10,395 bases of DNA from JBBSJV01 sp038256935. Its GTDB lineage: Bacteria; Patescibacteriota; JACMRA01. The notes under the pieces are model-generated. The model saw nothing but the letters and a program-made list of their open reading frames with translations, was not told the origin of the DNA and did not search any database. Position numbers and translations under genes: made by a program. Numbering within the stretch: the first letter of the stretch is position 1; each line of letters starts with the position of its first letter. Where the stretch lies: NCBI GenBank assembly GCA_038256935.1, contig JBBSJV010000053.1:1-10395 (forward strand), in the 5' to 3' direction. This document shows positions 1 to 5,509 of the stretch, piece after piece.

Positions 1-461
1 CGATAAGCTGGTTCAAAAATCTCACGAGGGTGGATCAATACAGAATCCAAAATCCCTACAGAGATCAACTCTTCATGCACTAGTTCGCTGCGAGCATTGA
101 GATATAGAGCTACTAAATGCTCCTTTGGTTTACTTTTGTATTGATGCAGGTGATTAGAAACCTTTTGAGAGCTATCTAGTACAAGACTGGTTTTATTAAC
201 ACCCCAGAGTCTTTTTGATAGTTCGATAGCGGCCATTAAGGTAGTAGCTTTTGCGGTACTGATCCCATGGATTGCTACTAGATCTTTCAGCTCAATAGAT
301 TTAAGCTGGTCTAGGTCATAAGTTTTGAGAATATGTTTTGATAGACTAAAAACATCAAGTTTTGCTGAGCCAGTGCCCAGTAAAATTGCAAGAAGTTCAT
401 CCTCACCCAGATTTGAAGCTCCAAATTTGATTAGTTTTTCACGAGGAAGCAAGCTTTTCAT
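1..461 (-). CDS. radC: RadC family protein (JAB/MPN domain), 3'-truncated by window edge
   Basis: The reading frame from the ATG at 461 gives about 153 residues and runs off the left edge. It opens MKSLLPREKLIKFGASNL and continues EDELLAILLGTGS, the typical RadC start (PREKL..GA..L.D.ELLAILLRTG). A helix-hairpin-helix segment follows, with the core VAIHGISTAKATTLMAA. The last visible residues, ILDSVLIHPREIFEPAY, match the RadC segment just before the catalytic JAMM motif (HSHPSGD), which would lie outside the window. RadC was named as a DNA repair protein, but its real role is unsettled; the family carries a metal-dependent JAB/MPN fold. The start lies one base after the stop of the upstream membrane-protein gene, so the two are probably cotranscribed and translationally coupled. 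No separate SD sequence or promoter is seen. The identification is firm; function beyond family membership is not. Confidence 0.93.
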   Translation of the reverse strand, partial: MKSLLPREKLIKFGASNLGEDELLAILLGTGSAKLDVFSLSKHILKTYDLDQLKSIELKDLVAIHGISTAKATTLMAAIELSKRLWGVNKTSLVLDSSQKVSNHLHQYKSKPKEHLVALYLNARSELVHEELISVGILDSVLIHPREIFEPAY

Positions 462-462
462 A

Positions 463-876
463 TTATTGAAGTAGTTCCAAAACTTTTTTAGCCTGAGGAG
501 TAAGGACTCTGACTTTTATCCCATCTTTAAGATTGATTTCAAGGCACCTGTCTATCCCCCTAACCGTCCAAACTTTGGAGGATTCAATATCTTTTTTATT
601 GATAATCTGGTCATCAATTTGCAGGCTTTTGGTGCTCTTATTAAAACTTAATTTAGATTTGAAAAAGTCTTTGAAAACAAATTGTTTGCGTAGGTATAGA
701 ACCCCAAAAAACAAACATAAAAATACAAAAACATAGATCGCATTGATGATCATGCTGCGAAGGTTATTAGAAAAAATCAAAGCCCCAAAGACCCAAGAAA
801 CCACAAACAAATAAACATCATCAGAAGAGTAAAATTTACTAGTTTCAAACTCGATAATTTGTGTGGATTTGGACAT
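463..876 (-). CDS. Small two-helix membrane protein with cytoplasmic C-terminal domain, unknown function
   Basis: This 137-aa protein has two hydrophobic segments, at about residues 21-37 (YLFVVSWVFGALIF) and 42-62 (IINAIYVFVFLCLFFGVLYL). They are separated by a short loop and followed by a lysine-rich, soluble C-terminal half of about 70 residues. That half alternates short beta-like stretches and ends in a helix (AKKVLELLQ), a shape reminiscent of small bacterial PH-like membrane domains; that comparison is only a guess. I place the start at the ATG at 876 rather than the in-frame TTG at 912. The TTG lies inside a TTGCAA box that also occurs at the same distance before the RhuM-like gene, so it looks like promoter, and MSKS follows the ATG in both. 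The stop is one base before radC, indicating an operon. I recognise no specific family. Confidence 0.75.
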   Translation of the reverse strand: MSKSTQIIEFETSKFYSSDDVYLFVVSWVFGALIFSNNLRSMIINAIYVFVFLCLFFGVLYLRKQFVFKDFFKSKLSFNKSTKSLQIDDQIINKKDIESSKVWTVRGIDRCLEINLKDGIKVRVLTPQAKKVLELLQ

Positions 877-912
877 CAAATACAGTAGAATACTTTTCTC
901 ATTTCTTTGCAA
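877..912 (-). promoter_or_regulatory. Candidate promoter giving a leaderless transcript for the membrane protein/radC operon
   Basis: Read on the minus strand: TTGCAA (912-907), 19 bases, TACTGT (887-882), ATTTG, then ATG at 876. The putative -10 box ends 5 bases before the start codon, so transcription would begin at or very near the A of ATG, leaving no room for an SD sequence. The same boxes at identical spacing precede the gene starting at 2244, which supports the assignment. The 19-base spacer is longer than optimal, and TTGCAA is itself palindromic, so it could instead be an operator. Confidence 0.5.
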
Positions 913-959
913 TAGTTAAATTAAATTAGATGGTCATGTTTTTTTGATACTTGGTAGTA

Positions 960-1798
960 TTAACTACGGTTCTTCTTTGAATTCAGTTTTTTTATAGATT
1001 TAGCATTTTCTCTAGAAACCACTTTTTTCCCTGTCTGCTCTTCCAGTTCAACCCCTGCTTTTTTGGCTACACCACCTCCTTTTTGGGCTACTTGTTTGTT
1101 TTGATCAAGTCCTTTTGGTTTTTGTTGTTTGGATATTTCAGTCGTTGACGCTTCAGCAAGCATATTCAAAACCAATTCCAAGTTGTTCATGTTATCTCTA
1201 AGGTTTTCTTTTTTGAGATCCTTTAATTGTTTGTATTCTCTGACAGTTTTATCGCTCCAAGCCTTGGTTATTTCATCGGTCAAAATAGCATATTCTAGAC
1301 CTTCTTTTACTCCACCGCTACTCCACTGATCTGTTAGCACCTTTCTTATCTCAATACTTTTTAGTCTTTGATTGATCCAAGCTTTACTATATCCTTTTTT
1401 GAGATAAATTTCATTGCCCTTTCAAAGGCCAGTTCTGGGTCGATGGTTTCTTCGATTCTTTCATACCCAACCTTTGCAAGCCAAAGCTTAAACGGCTCAG
1501 CTTTTGGTGATGGGATAGACTGTACCAAACGAAGTAAAACTTCTGTAGAAAAACAATCAGTCTCTCTCATTTTTCCATCTTCTGCTAGCATTTTCAACTG
1601 TACGATTTTTTCGTACACTTGGCTGCCCTCATCTCTTAGTTTGTTTTTTAAATCACTCCAATATCTTTTTGGTATAATAGAATCTGTTAAAATGGAGATC
1701 ACATCTACCACCGAGAAATACCAAATCTCACCCTCCCCATCCCAATGACGACGAACTTCTTTTTGGTTGAAAAGTATAATGGAATTTTCTTTTTTCAT
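960..1798 (-). pseudogene. BRO-N/antirepressor-type protein gene, split by a one-base deletion in an A tract
   Basis: The 5' part (ATG at 1798 to stop at 1361, 145 aa) contains a BRO-N-like domain, with IWYFSVVDVISILTDS near the start and then SIPSPKAEPFKLWLAKVGYE and RIEETIDPELAFERAMKF. The 3' part (open to 960) reads KGYSKAWINQRLKSIEIRK, then LTDQWSSGGVKEG, YAILTDEITKAW, LKKENLRDNMNNLELVL and a lysine-rich tail ending near ENAKSIKKLNSKK. This is the usual C-terminal half of the same family. The frames join if one A is added to the A6 tract at 1395-1400; the locus then holds exactly 280 codons (279 aa), the usual size. BRO-N proteins are phage- or virus-associated and putatively DNA-binding; plasmid- or chromosome-borne copies are common in CPR genomes. 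The gene may be a young pseudogene, may be rescued by slippage, or may reflect an assembly error. No SD sequence is evident before 1798. Confidence 0.88.
1395..1400 (-). other. A6 tract where the BRO-N gene changes frame
   Basis: The coding strand reads ATCTCAAAAAAGGATATAG here. The upstream frame gives ISKKDIVKLGSIKD and then stops at 1361. Adding one A gives ISKKGYSKAWINQRL and continues for the full family length. Confidence 0.85.
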
Positions 1799-1844
1799 AA
1801 GTTATAAGTTTGAGATGATATATTAAAAGTAGTAAAAGATTTAA

Positions 1845-2244
1845 TTATATTATTTGCAATTTTTGAAGTAGTTTTTGATTGAATGTGTAACCTTTTAGCA
1901 GATGGTCTTTAAGAATTGTATTTGCCCACTGCCTGAATTTGGTAGCTTTTTTTGGAGTTGGTTCTGTATCCAACTGATAAAATTAGGTCTAAGTTGTAGT
2001 AATTTGTTGGCTTAGTGAAGCTATTTTAGGAATTTCCGAATTTTTTAAGAGAGCTTGGCTCATCAACCTCTCCTTCTCTATATATATTATTAATATGCTC
2101 ATTTATTGTTGAGATGGATTTATCAAACAGTTTAGAGATTTGCACTTGACTCAACCAAACTGTATCATTTTGCTTATCAACGGTTATCTCCAAAGCTCCA
2201 TTATAAGCTTGAAAAATCTGGATAGGGTTATCAGATTTAGACAT
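1845..2244 (-). pseudogene. RhuM-family protein gene, degraded (in-frame stop plus frameshift, truncated)
   Basis: The first segment (ATG 2244 to TAA at 2026-2028, about 72 aa) reads NGALEITVDKQNDTVWLSQV, then QISKLFDKSISTINEHINNI and YREGEVDE up to KKFGNS. This is the HTH-containing N-terminus of RhuM-like proteins (TVWL.Q.Q...LF......I..HI.NI...GELDE). Beyond the TAA the same frame continues FTKPTNYYNLDLILSVGYRT, a family hallmark. After the A7 tract (1947-1953) another frame gives ATKFRQWANTILKDHLLKGY and TFNQKLLQKLQ, again expected family sequence, and stops at 1845. At least two lesions are therefore needed to explain the locus, and it ends well short of a full-length RhuM (usually over 300 aa). 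RhuM was first noted in a Salmonella pathogenicity island; its function is unclear. The preserved promoter-like region and start suggest recent decay. Confidence 0.88.
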
Positions 2245-2280
2245 CAAATATAGTAAGAGAAACTATATCACTTTTTGCAA
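2245..2280 (-). promoter_or_regulatory. Candidate leaderless promoter before the RhuM-like gene
   Basis: Minus strand: TTGCAA (2280-2275), 19 bases, TACTAT (2255-2250), ATTTG, ATG at 2244. Boxes, spacing and the first bases of the gene match those before the gene starting at 876. The segment from the -10 box into codon 4 differs at only 2 of 22 positions between the two sites. Confidence 0.5.
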
Positions 2281-2356
2281 TGTATAAAATAGAATTATCA
2301 CTCACTTTTTAAATAACCCTACTTATTACATATAAGTATTCTTCAACAACTTTAAC

Positions 2357-2425
2357 TGTCATCCTGAACTCTATCTTGTAATCCTGAACTAACCCCTGTC
2401 ATCCTGAACTAGTTTCAGGATCTTT
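2357..2425 (+). repeat. 20-bp tandem array ending in a HPELVSGSP-type palindrome
   Basis: Three copies of TGTMATCCTGAACT begin at 2357, 2377 and 2397, exactly 20 bases apart, with unrelated 6-base spacers. Only the third is completed by an inverted arm (TTTCAGGATC), giving a hairpin with arms ATCCTGAA/TTCAGGAT and a 5-base loop. The core is the same as in the right-hand cluster beyond 10089. Read on the minus strand, the hairpin lies downstream of the methyltransferase gene and could act as a weak terminator or 3' stabiliser. The rest of the 2281-2449 gap shows nothing else. Confidence 0.85.
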
Positions 2426-2449
2426 CCCTATAGTATACTCAAATAACCC

Positions 2450-3649
2450 CTACTCTTTTTCACAGATTAGGAGGGCTTGAGTTTTATTCGAAGTTTTAGA
2501 TAAATAGCTCACATTTAATCCAACATCCCTAACCTCTTTTATAAAACAATCAAATGTATGACTATAATGATTCCAAATCGTTATCTCATCTCCATCTAAC
2601 AACCTTACACTTTTGTTTCCATTTTTTAATTTAAAGTCTAAGTCAATATTTTTGTTAATTTTTAGAACTTGCAGTCTGGATTCAGTTTTATCGTCATATT
2701 TGTTTATAATTTCGTACATATTTTTTTGCAGTCCAAGCATGTCTGGAATCCAGTTGATCTGAGTAAGCATATACTTATTTTCTAAAGTTTTAAATTTGCT
2801 TCTTTCTTTAACAATATCTAAACGATTATCAATTACAAAATAATCATTTTTCCCCATACTATCTGAAAAATTACTAAATACCCTATTTCTGTCATACACA
2901 TTTCCAATGGTACAACCTAAAAATAATATTAAATTGCATGAGTTATCATTCGAAATTTTATTATTAAACAAAAGATCGCGTATAACGACATAGTCCATGT
3001 CTCCAATTTCAGTTTCTACTTCTATATCTGGGTGCCAGCTGTGTAGATTTTGGGAAACTATATCTAACATTCTTTGACTAATATCAATTGCTGAATAATT
3101 TATTTTAAAACCTTCTTCGATTAATTTTTCTATTAAAGATTTAATTGAATAACCTGTTCCTGGGCCAACATCAACTATATTTATTACATCATATTTAGAT
3201 AATGCTTGAATAATATATTCTAAAGATAAGTTTAACAATCTATCACCATCACTAATATAATATGAGTCTTTATTGCTGTACATGGTCTCTACCAGTTCAT
3301 TCCAAAAATCTGCACCTCGTTCTAAATAACTAAATTTCAAAGGGATGAATTTATCTTCTTCAATCTTAGTAATTAATTCAGTTAAGTTGGTCTCACTGAA
3401 AATATTATAAATCTCAGGATTAACCGTTACTTTTTCAAAGGCGGATTTTTTGCGGTACTTGAGACCTTTTTCTTTGAGATTGAGAAGCTCGGCTCTGTTG
3501 TGAGCATTGTCTATGATCTTCCATTTTTCGTCGATCATTTCGACCTGTAGATTGTTTTCTTTGTTGATGGCAGCCTGTACCCATTTGCCTACAGACCCTC
3601 TAAAAACTTCGTATTCATTAGCTATTTGGGTATTTTTAAGGTATTTCAT
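2450..3649 (-). CDS. HTH-type N-terminal domain fused to EgtD-like SAM-dependent methyltransferase
   Basis: The protein has 399 aa. Residues 78-399 look like the histidine N-alpha-methyltransferase family (EgtD; Methyltransf_33). SAM motif I is IVDVGPGTGYS (158-168), the acidic motif is YSAIDIS (185-191), an acidic GD follows at 216-217, and the family signature LFLGCTIGN is at 242-250. The end, ITIWNHYSHTFDCFIKEV followed by ALLICE, fits the EgtD C-terminus. Family members methylate an amino-acid alpha-amine (EgtD makes hercynine from histidine); the substrate here is unknown, and no EgtB or other ergothioneine gene is nearby. Residues 1-70 (start MKYLKNTQIANEYEVFRG, with a predicted helix-turn-helix TQIANEYEVFRGSVGKWVQA) do not belong to that family and look DNA-binding. 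The coding DNA for about codons 17-76 is near 42% GC by count, against about 18-30% in three samples farther on, pointing to a fusion of parts with different histories. The ATG at 3649 has a TATACA box 4 bases upstream and no SD. Confidence 0.82.
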   Translation of the reverse strand: MKYLKNTQIANEYEVFRGSVGKWVQAAINKENNLQVEMIDEKWKIIDNAHNRAELLNLKEKGLKYRKKSAFEKVTVNPEIYNIFSETNLTELITKIEEDKFIPLKFSYLERGADFWNELVETMYSNKDSYYISDGDRLLNLSLEYIIQALSKYDVINIVDVGPGTGYSIKSLIEKLIEEGFKINYSAIDISQRMLDIVSQNLHSWHPDIEVETEIGDMDYVVIRDLLFNNKISNDNSCNLILFLGCTIGNVYDRNRVFSNFSDSMGKNDYFVIDNRLDIVKERSKFKTLENKYMLTQINWIPDMLGLQKNMYEIINKYDDKTESRLQVLKINKNIDLDFKLKNGNKSVRLLDGDEITIWNHYSHTFDCFIKEVRDVGLNVSYLSKTSNKTQALLICEKE

Positions 3650-3653
3650 ATTT

Positions 3654-3659
3654 TGTATA
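3654..3659 (-). promoter_or_regulatory. Possible -10 box for the methyltransferase gene
   Basis: TATACA on the minus strand lies 4 bases before the ATG at 3649, again a near-leaderless arrangement. No good -35 box is seen at 16-18 bases; the nearest candidate is TGCAAG. The assignment rests on the -10 box and on analogy with other starts in the window. Confidence 0.3.
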
Positions 3660-3694
3660 ATCTTGTTATTGTTATGCTTGCATCTAAAGAGTCC

Positions 3695-3723
3695 TTGACA
3701 TGATCAACAAAATTTGTTAAACA
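3695..3723 (+). promoter_or_regulatory. Candidate promoter for the divergent small gene
   Basis: TTGACA (3695-3700), a 17-base spacer, then TAAACA (3718-3723) preceded by TG at the extended -10 position. The -35 box is perfect and the -10 box weak. The ATG at 3727 is only 3 bases beyond the -10 box, so the message would be leaderless or start slightly inside the assigned codon 1; in the latter case the ATG at 3766 would be the true start. Confidence 0.45.
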
Positions 3724-3726
3724 TTT

Positions 3727-4020
3727 ATGAAAAGTAAATTCTTACAATTTTTTAAATCCACTGTCATGTCCTTATTGCCTAGTAGTACAAAAACTGTAAA
3801 GAAGAGTAAAACCAAGGCCAAAAAAGAGTTGATCCACTTTATCGTTGAAAAATTCAAAGAAATAAGTCTGGCTTCTAATTTGTCTGATACTCCACTTACC
3901 TACAGAGATGTACTACTTATAGCAACAAGACTCCAAAATGAAGAGTACCTAAATGAATCATTATTTTTGCGAATAAGTCAACTATTGGAAGTTAATCGAG
4001 ACCGCGGGACGGATAAATAG
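3727..4020 (+). CDS. Small basic protein, unknown function
   Basis: This is the only plus-strand gene in the window. It encodes 97 aa with a lysine-rich N-terminal third (MKSKFLQFFKSTV, then SSTKTVKKSKTKAKKELIHF) and a helical remainder (FIVEKFKEISLASNL, YRDVLLIATRLQNEEYLNES). There are no membrane segments, signal peptide or cysteines. The early basic stretch could bind nucleic acid or membrane phosphates; that is only a guess from composition. It is divergent from the HTH-methyltransferase with 77 bases between the starts, so the methyltransferase's HTH part could in principle control both. It converges on the unknown gene ending at 4106-4215. A TTGACA-17-TAAACA promoter supports its reality. 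An internal ATG at 3766 (residue 14) is an alternative start. I recognise no family. Confidence 0.6.
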   Translation: MKSKFLQFFKSTVMSLLPSSTKTVKKSKTKAKKELIHFIVEKFKEISLASNLSDTPLTYRDVLLIATRLQNEEYLNESLFLRISQLLEVNRDRGTDK

Positions 4021-4024
4021 TAAT

Positions 4025-4042
4025 GGTTTAGTTAGCTAAATT
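4025..4042 (+). terminator. Weak hairpin between convergent genes
   Basis: GGTTTAG and CTAAATT can pair around a TTAG loop (7 pairs, two of them G-U), followed by the T-rich stretch TTGGTTTTATT. It sits just after the stop at 4020. The stem is short and AT-rich, so its function is uncertain. Confidence 0.25.
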
Positions 4043-4105
4043 GGTTTTATTATAAGATTTGGAATTAAAGAATTGACTGATCTAAATTTATGATACTAGC
4101 CAATA

Positions 4106-4622
4106 TTACAAGTTGTTAATCAAGCCAAATGAACATTCAATCTCAGACTCAGTTATTTTATGTGTTGAAACCAAACGCTTAATTTCTTTTCTTACATTGT
4201 TCAAATCTATTGATTTAATTTTTTTTGTAGTAACTTGAGCTGCCAACCTTATTCTGTACTGACTCGTTTGATCTCAAATGCCTTATGGCAAAATAATATA
4301 ATTTCTCGAATTGAGTAGCTACAGCAAAATATTTTATGTTTAATTGTATTGATTTTCTACAAACAACATGAATACCCATAAGAGTGGAAACTTTTGAGAT
4401 ACAAGCTTCTCGCTCTGAATCGAAGTTTAACCCTAGCAGTACCGGTCTGGTAAAAGGGAAATAATTAAAAGTTGAAACGAGCCCATCTTCATCATAAGTA
4501 TAAGCAACATCTAATCCAAAATTTTTTTCTAGTTGATTTACAGACTGCACCTTGAAGGTAAGTGCAGATTCATCAAACTCTTTACCATTAAAACAATACA
4601 AGTGGCCATCTGTAGAGTTCAT
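4106..4622 (-). CDS. Unknown protein; frame broken at an A8 tract near the 3' end
   Basis: The ATG at 4622 is preceded by a good SD (AGAGG at 4632-4628, 5 bases away). The uninterrupted frame is 135 aa and ends at 4215 with SSSYYKKN. It is a soluble protein with predicted beta strands (GHLYCFNGKEFDESALTFKV, VLLGLNFDSE, IKYFAVATQFEKLYYFAI) and no recognised motif. Immediately after the A8 tract (4219-4226), the neighbouring frame is open for a further 37 or so codons with coding-like content (IDLNNVRKEIKRLV, THKITESEIECSFGLINNL) and stops at 4106. Removing one A joins the two into 171 aa. It may be one gene with a homopolymer indel, or one expressed by transcriptional slippage. If the extension is not translated, the gene is 4215-4622. 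It is the third gene of the cluster starting at 5244 and lies 22 bases after its neighbour. Confidence 0.6.
4219..4226 (-). other. A8 slippery tract at the frame change
   Basis: The coding strand reads TACTACAAAAAAAATTAA. With eight A the frame stops at once; with seven it continues KKIKSIDLNNVRKEI to 4106. Confidence 0.6.
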
Positions 4623-4627
4623 TGTAG

Positions 4628-4632
4628 CCTCT
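4628..4632 (-). promoter_or_regulatory. Shine-Dalgarno site for the gene starting at 4622
   Basis: AGAGG lies 5 bases before the ATG on the minus strand. It fixes the start and contrasts with the leaderless-looking starts elsewhere in the window. It fits an internal operon gene that needs SD-driven initiation. Confidence 0.55.
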
Positions 4633-4644
4633 GACCCCCTTCAA

Positions 4645-4848
4645 TTAATCTAGACATATAATCGTGTATACTAATAGCATCAACAAAACCAAAGACAAGC
4701 TAACAAAATATACAATTTGAAACAAAATAGAGAAAAAACCGATGAAAAGAAAACCAAAAAACACAAATCTATTTAATTCTGACAACAGATACATCACAGG
4801 ATTACTCAATAAAGAGTTATAATATACTATCTGATTATTAGATTTCAT
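4645..4848 (-). CDS. Small membrane protein, two transmembrane segments, unknown function
   Basis: The product is 67 aa. A polar N-terminus (MKSNNQIVYYNSLLSNP) is followed by hydrophobic stretches at about residues 27-42 (RFVFFGFLFIGFFSI) and 44-66 (QIVYFVSLSLVLLMLLVYTI), separated by almost no loop. This suggests a tight hairpin or one long helix. Charged residues are nearly absent after residue 27. The gene sits between two unknown genes with gaps of 39 and 22 bases, all on the same strand, so it is probably part of the transcript starting at about 5248. No SD is visible before the ATG at 4848. Small size and lack of a recognised family keep confidence moderate. Confidence 0.55.
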   Translation of the reverse strand: MKSNNQIVYYNSLLSNPVMYLLSELNRFVFFGFLFIGFFSILFQIVYFVSLSLVLLMLLVYTIICLD

Positions 4849-4887
4849 ATGATTGATTTGGAATGTTTTAAATGAAGTTAACTTGAA

Positions 4888-5244
4888 TTAAAGACTTGAT
4901 ATTATTTCCTTTGCTTGCTCAAGGTTTTCTTTATATTCTTTAGTGTTGGTAGACATTATGTGATCAGTAAAAGGCTTTTGTGATAAAACTAAGTCTATGC
5001 GCTTCAAAATAGCCAATTTGGACTCTCTAATTAAACTTTGTCTTGGGTCACCATCTCTACAATAATCTAGTATATTAATTGCAAAGAATTCTACACCAAG
5101 TTCTCCACCACTCAAAAAATGCCATATAGCTTCAGTGCAATGTGAATTCATGGTAGTTATATCGTAATCACCAAGCTGCATATCTGCTTGTAATTGTTCC
5201 TTAACTTTTCTTTTTTTCCTCATCCGCTCTAAATCGTTCTCCAT
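4888..5244 (-). CDS. Hypothetical soluble helical protein
   Basis: This 118-aa protein starts with a strongly charged helix (MENDLERMRKKRKVKEQLQA). It continues with GDYDITTMNSHCTEAIWHFL and GVEFFAINILDYCRDGDPRQ, and ends in another charged helix (KEYKENLEQAKEIISSL). It has two cysteines and no signal or membrane segment. I recognise no family. It is the first gene of a three-gene minus-strand cluster with a small membrane protein and a second soluble unknown. It has its own near-consensus promoter, which separates it from the secreted peptidase/lipase operon upstream. The start at 5244 is fixed by that promoter: the -10 box ends 10 bases before the ATG, leaving a leader of only a few bases. 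The next gene starts 39 bases after its stop. Confidence 0.65.
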   Translation of the reverse strand: MENDLERMRKKRKVKEQLQADMQLGDYDITTMNSHCTEAIWHFLSGGELGVEFFAINILDYCRDGDPRQSLIRESKLAILKRIDLVLSQKPFTDHIMSTNTKEYKENLEQAKEIISSL

Positions 5245-5254
5245 ATATAATTTA

Positions 5255-5283
5255 ATTATACTACAAGTTTAAGATTAGTTCAA
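5255..5283 (-). promoter_or_regulatory. Near-consensus sigma70-type promoter
   Basis: Minus strand: TTGAAC (5283-5278), a 17-base spacer, then TATAAT (5260-5255), a perfect -10 box. The expected start site is near 5248, about 4 bases before the ATG at 5244, giving a practically leaderless message. It is the best promoter match in the window. Confidence 0.75.
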
Positions 5284-5335
5284 ATGATTTAAGATCAAAT
5301 TAACTTAACCTACTTACAAATACTAAAGTATTAAT

Positions 5336-5509
5336 TTACTCCTCAGGATAATTTTCATCTAGCCAAACTCTCATTGCTACCCAATCTCTTTCATAATCCC
5401 CAAATGTTCTAATCACTAACTTTTTCCTTTCTCTTACATTGGTCATATCGTGATTGAAGTTGCTTGCATCAAGCATCGTTAAATTTAGAATTTTTTTATC
5501 TTTTCTCAT
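5336..5509 (-). CDS. 57-aa protein carrying a copy of a C-terminal segment of the 1199-aa secreted protein
   Basis: The ATG at 5509 overlaps the end of the preceding gene by 14 bases (GATGAGAAAAGATAA), so translational coupling is likely. The protein begins MRKDKKILNLTMLDAS. Residues 17-38 (from NFNHDMTNV to RTFGD) differ from residues 1093-1114 of the 1199-aa protein at only two positions, both conservative (K to R, I to V). At DNA level 57 of 66 bases match by my count, and 7 of the 9 changes are silent, so both copies have been held at protein level. After the shared block the sequences diverge and this one ends YERDWVAMRVWLDENYPEE. It has no signal peptide or cysteine. It may be an orphan module, the remnant of a duplicated gene, or a regulatory or immunity partner; the sequence does not decide. 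Confidence 0.7.
   Translation of the reverse strand: MRKDKKILNLTMLDASNFNHDMTNVRERKKLVIRTFGDYERDWVAMRVWLDENYPEE
5396..5461 (-). repeat. 66-bp direct repeat, copy A (in the 57-aa gene)
   Basis: It aligns without gaps to 6507-6572 (57 of 66 bases, counted by eye) in the same orientation and the same codon phase, 1111 bases apart. Confidence 0.85.

Noticed and set aside
533..1748. Plus-strand frames of 66-126 aa opposite the membrane-protein and BRO-N genes
   Set aside because: They are antisense to genes with recognisable protein features and show no motif of their own.
2357..2425. Possible mini CRISPR array (regular 20-base period)
   Set aside because: Spacers are only about 6 bases, the repeat is half of a palindrome found elsewhere, and no cas-like gene is present.
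4106..4230. Resemblance of the shifted extension (KKIKSIDLNNVRKEIKRLV) to ribosomal protein L29
   Set aside because: It has no start codon of its own, no ribosomal gene neighbours, and joins smoothly to the upstream frame at the A8 tract; the likeness is typical of short basic helices.
5311..5345. Short hairpin AATAC-TTTA-GTATT after the 57-aa gene as a terminator
   Set aside because: The stem is five AT-rich pairs with no T run on the transcribed side.
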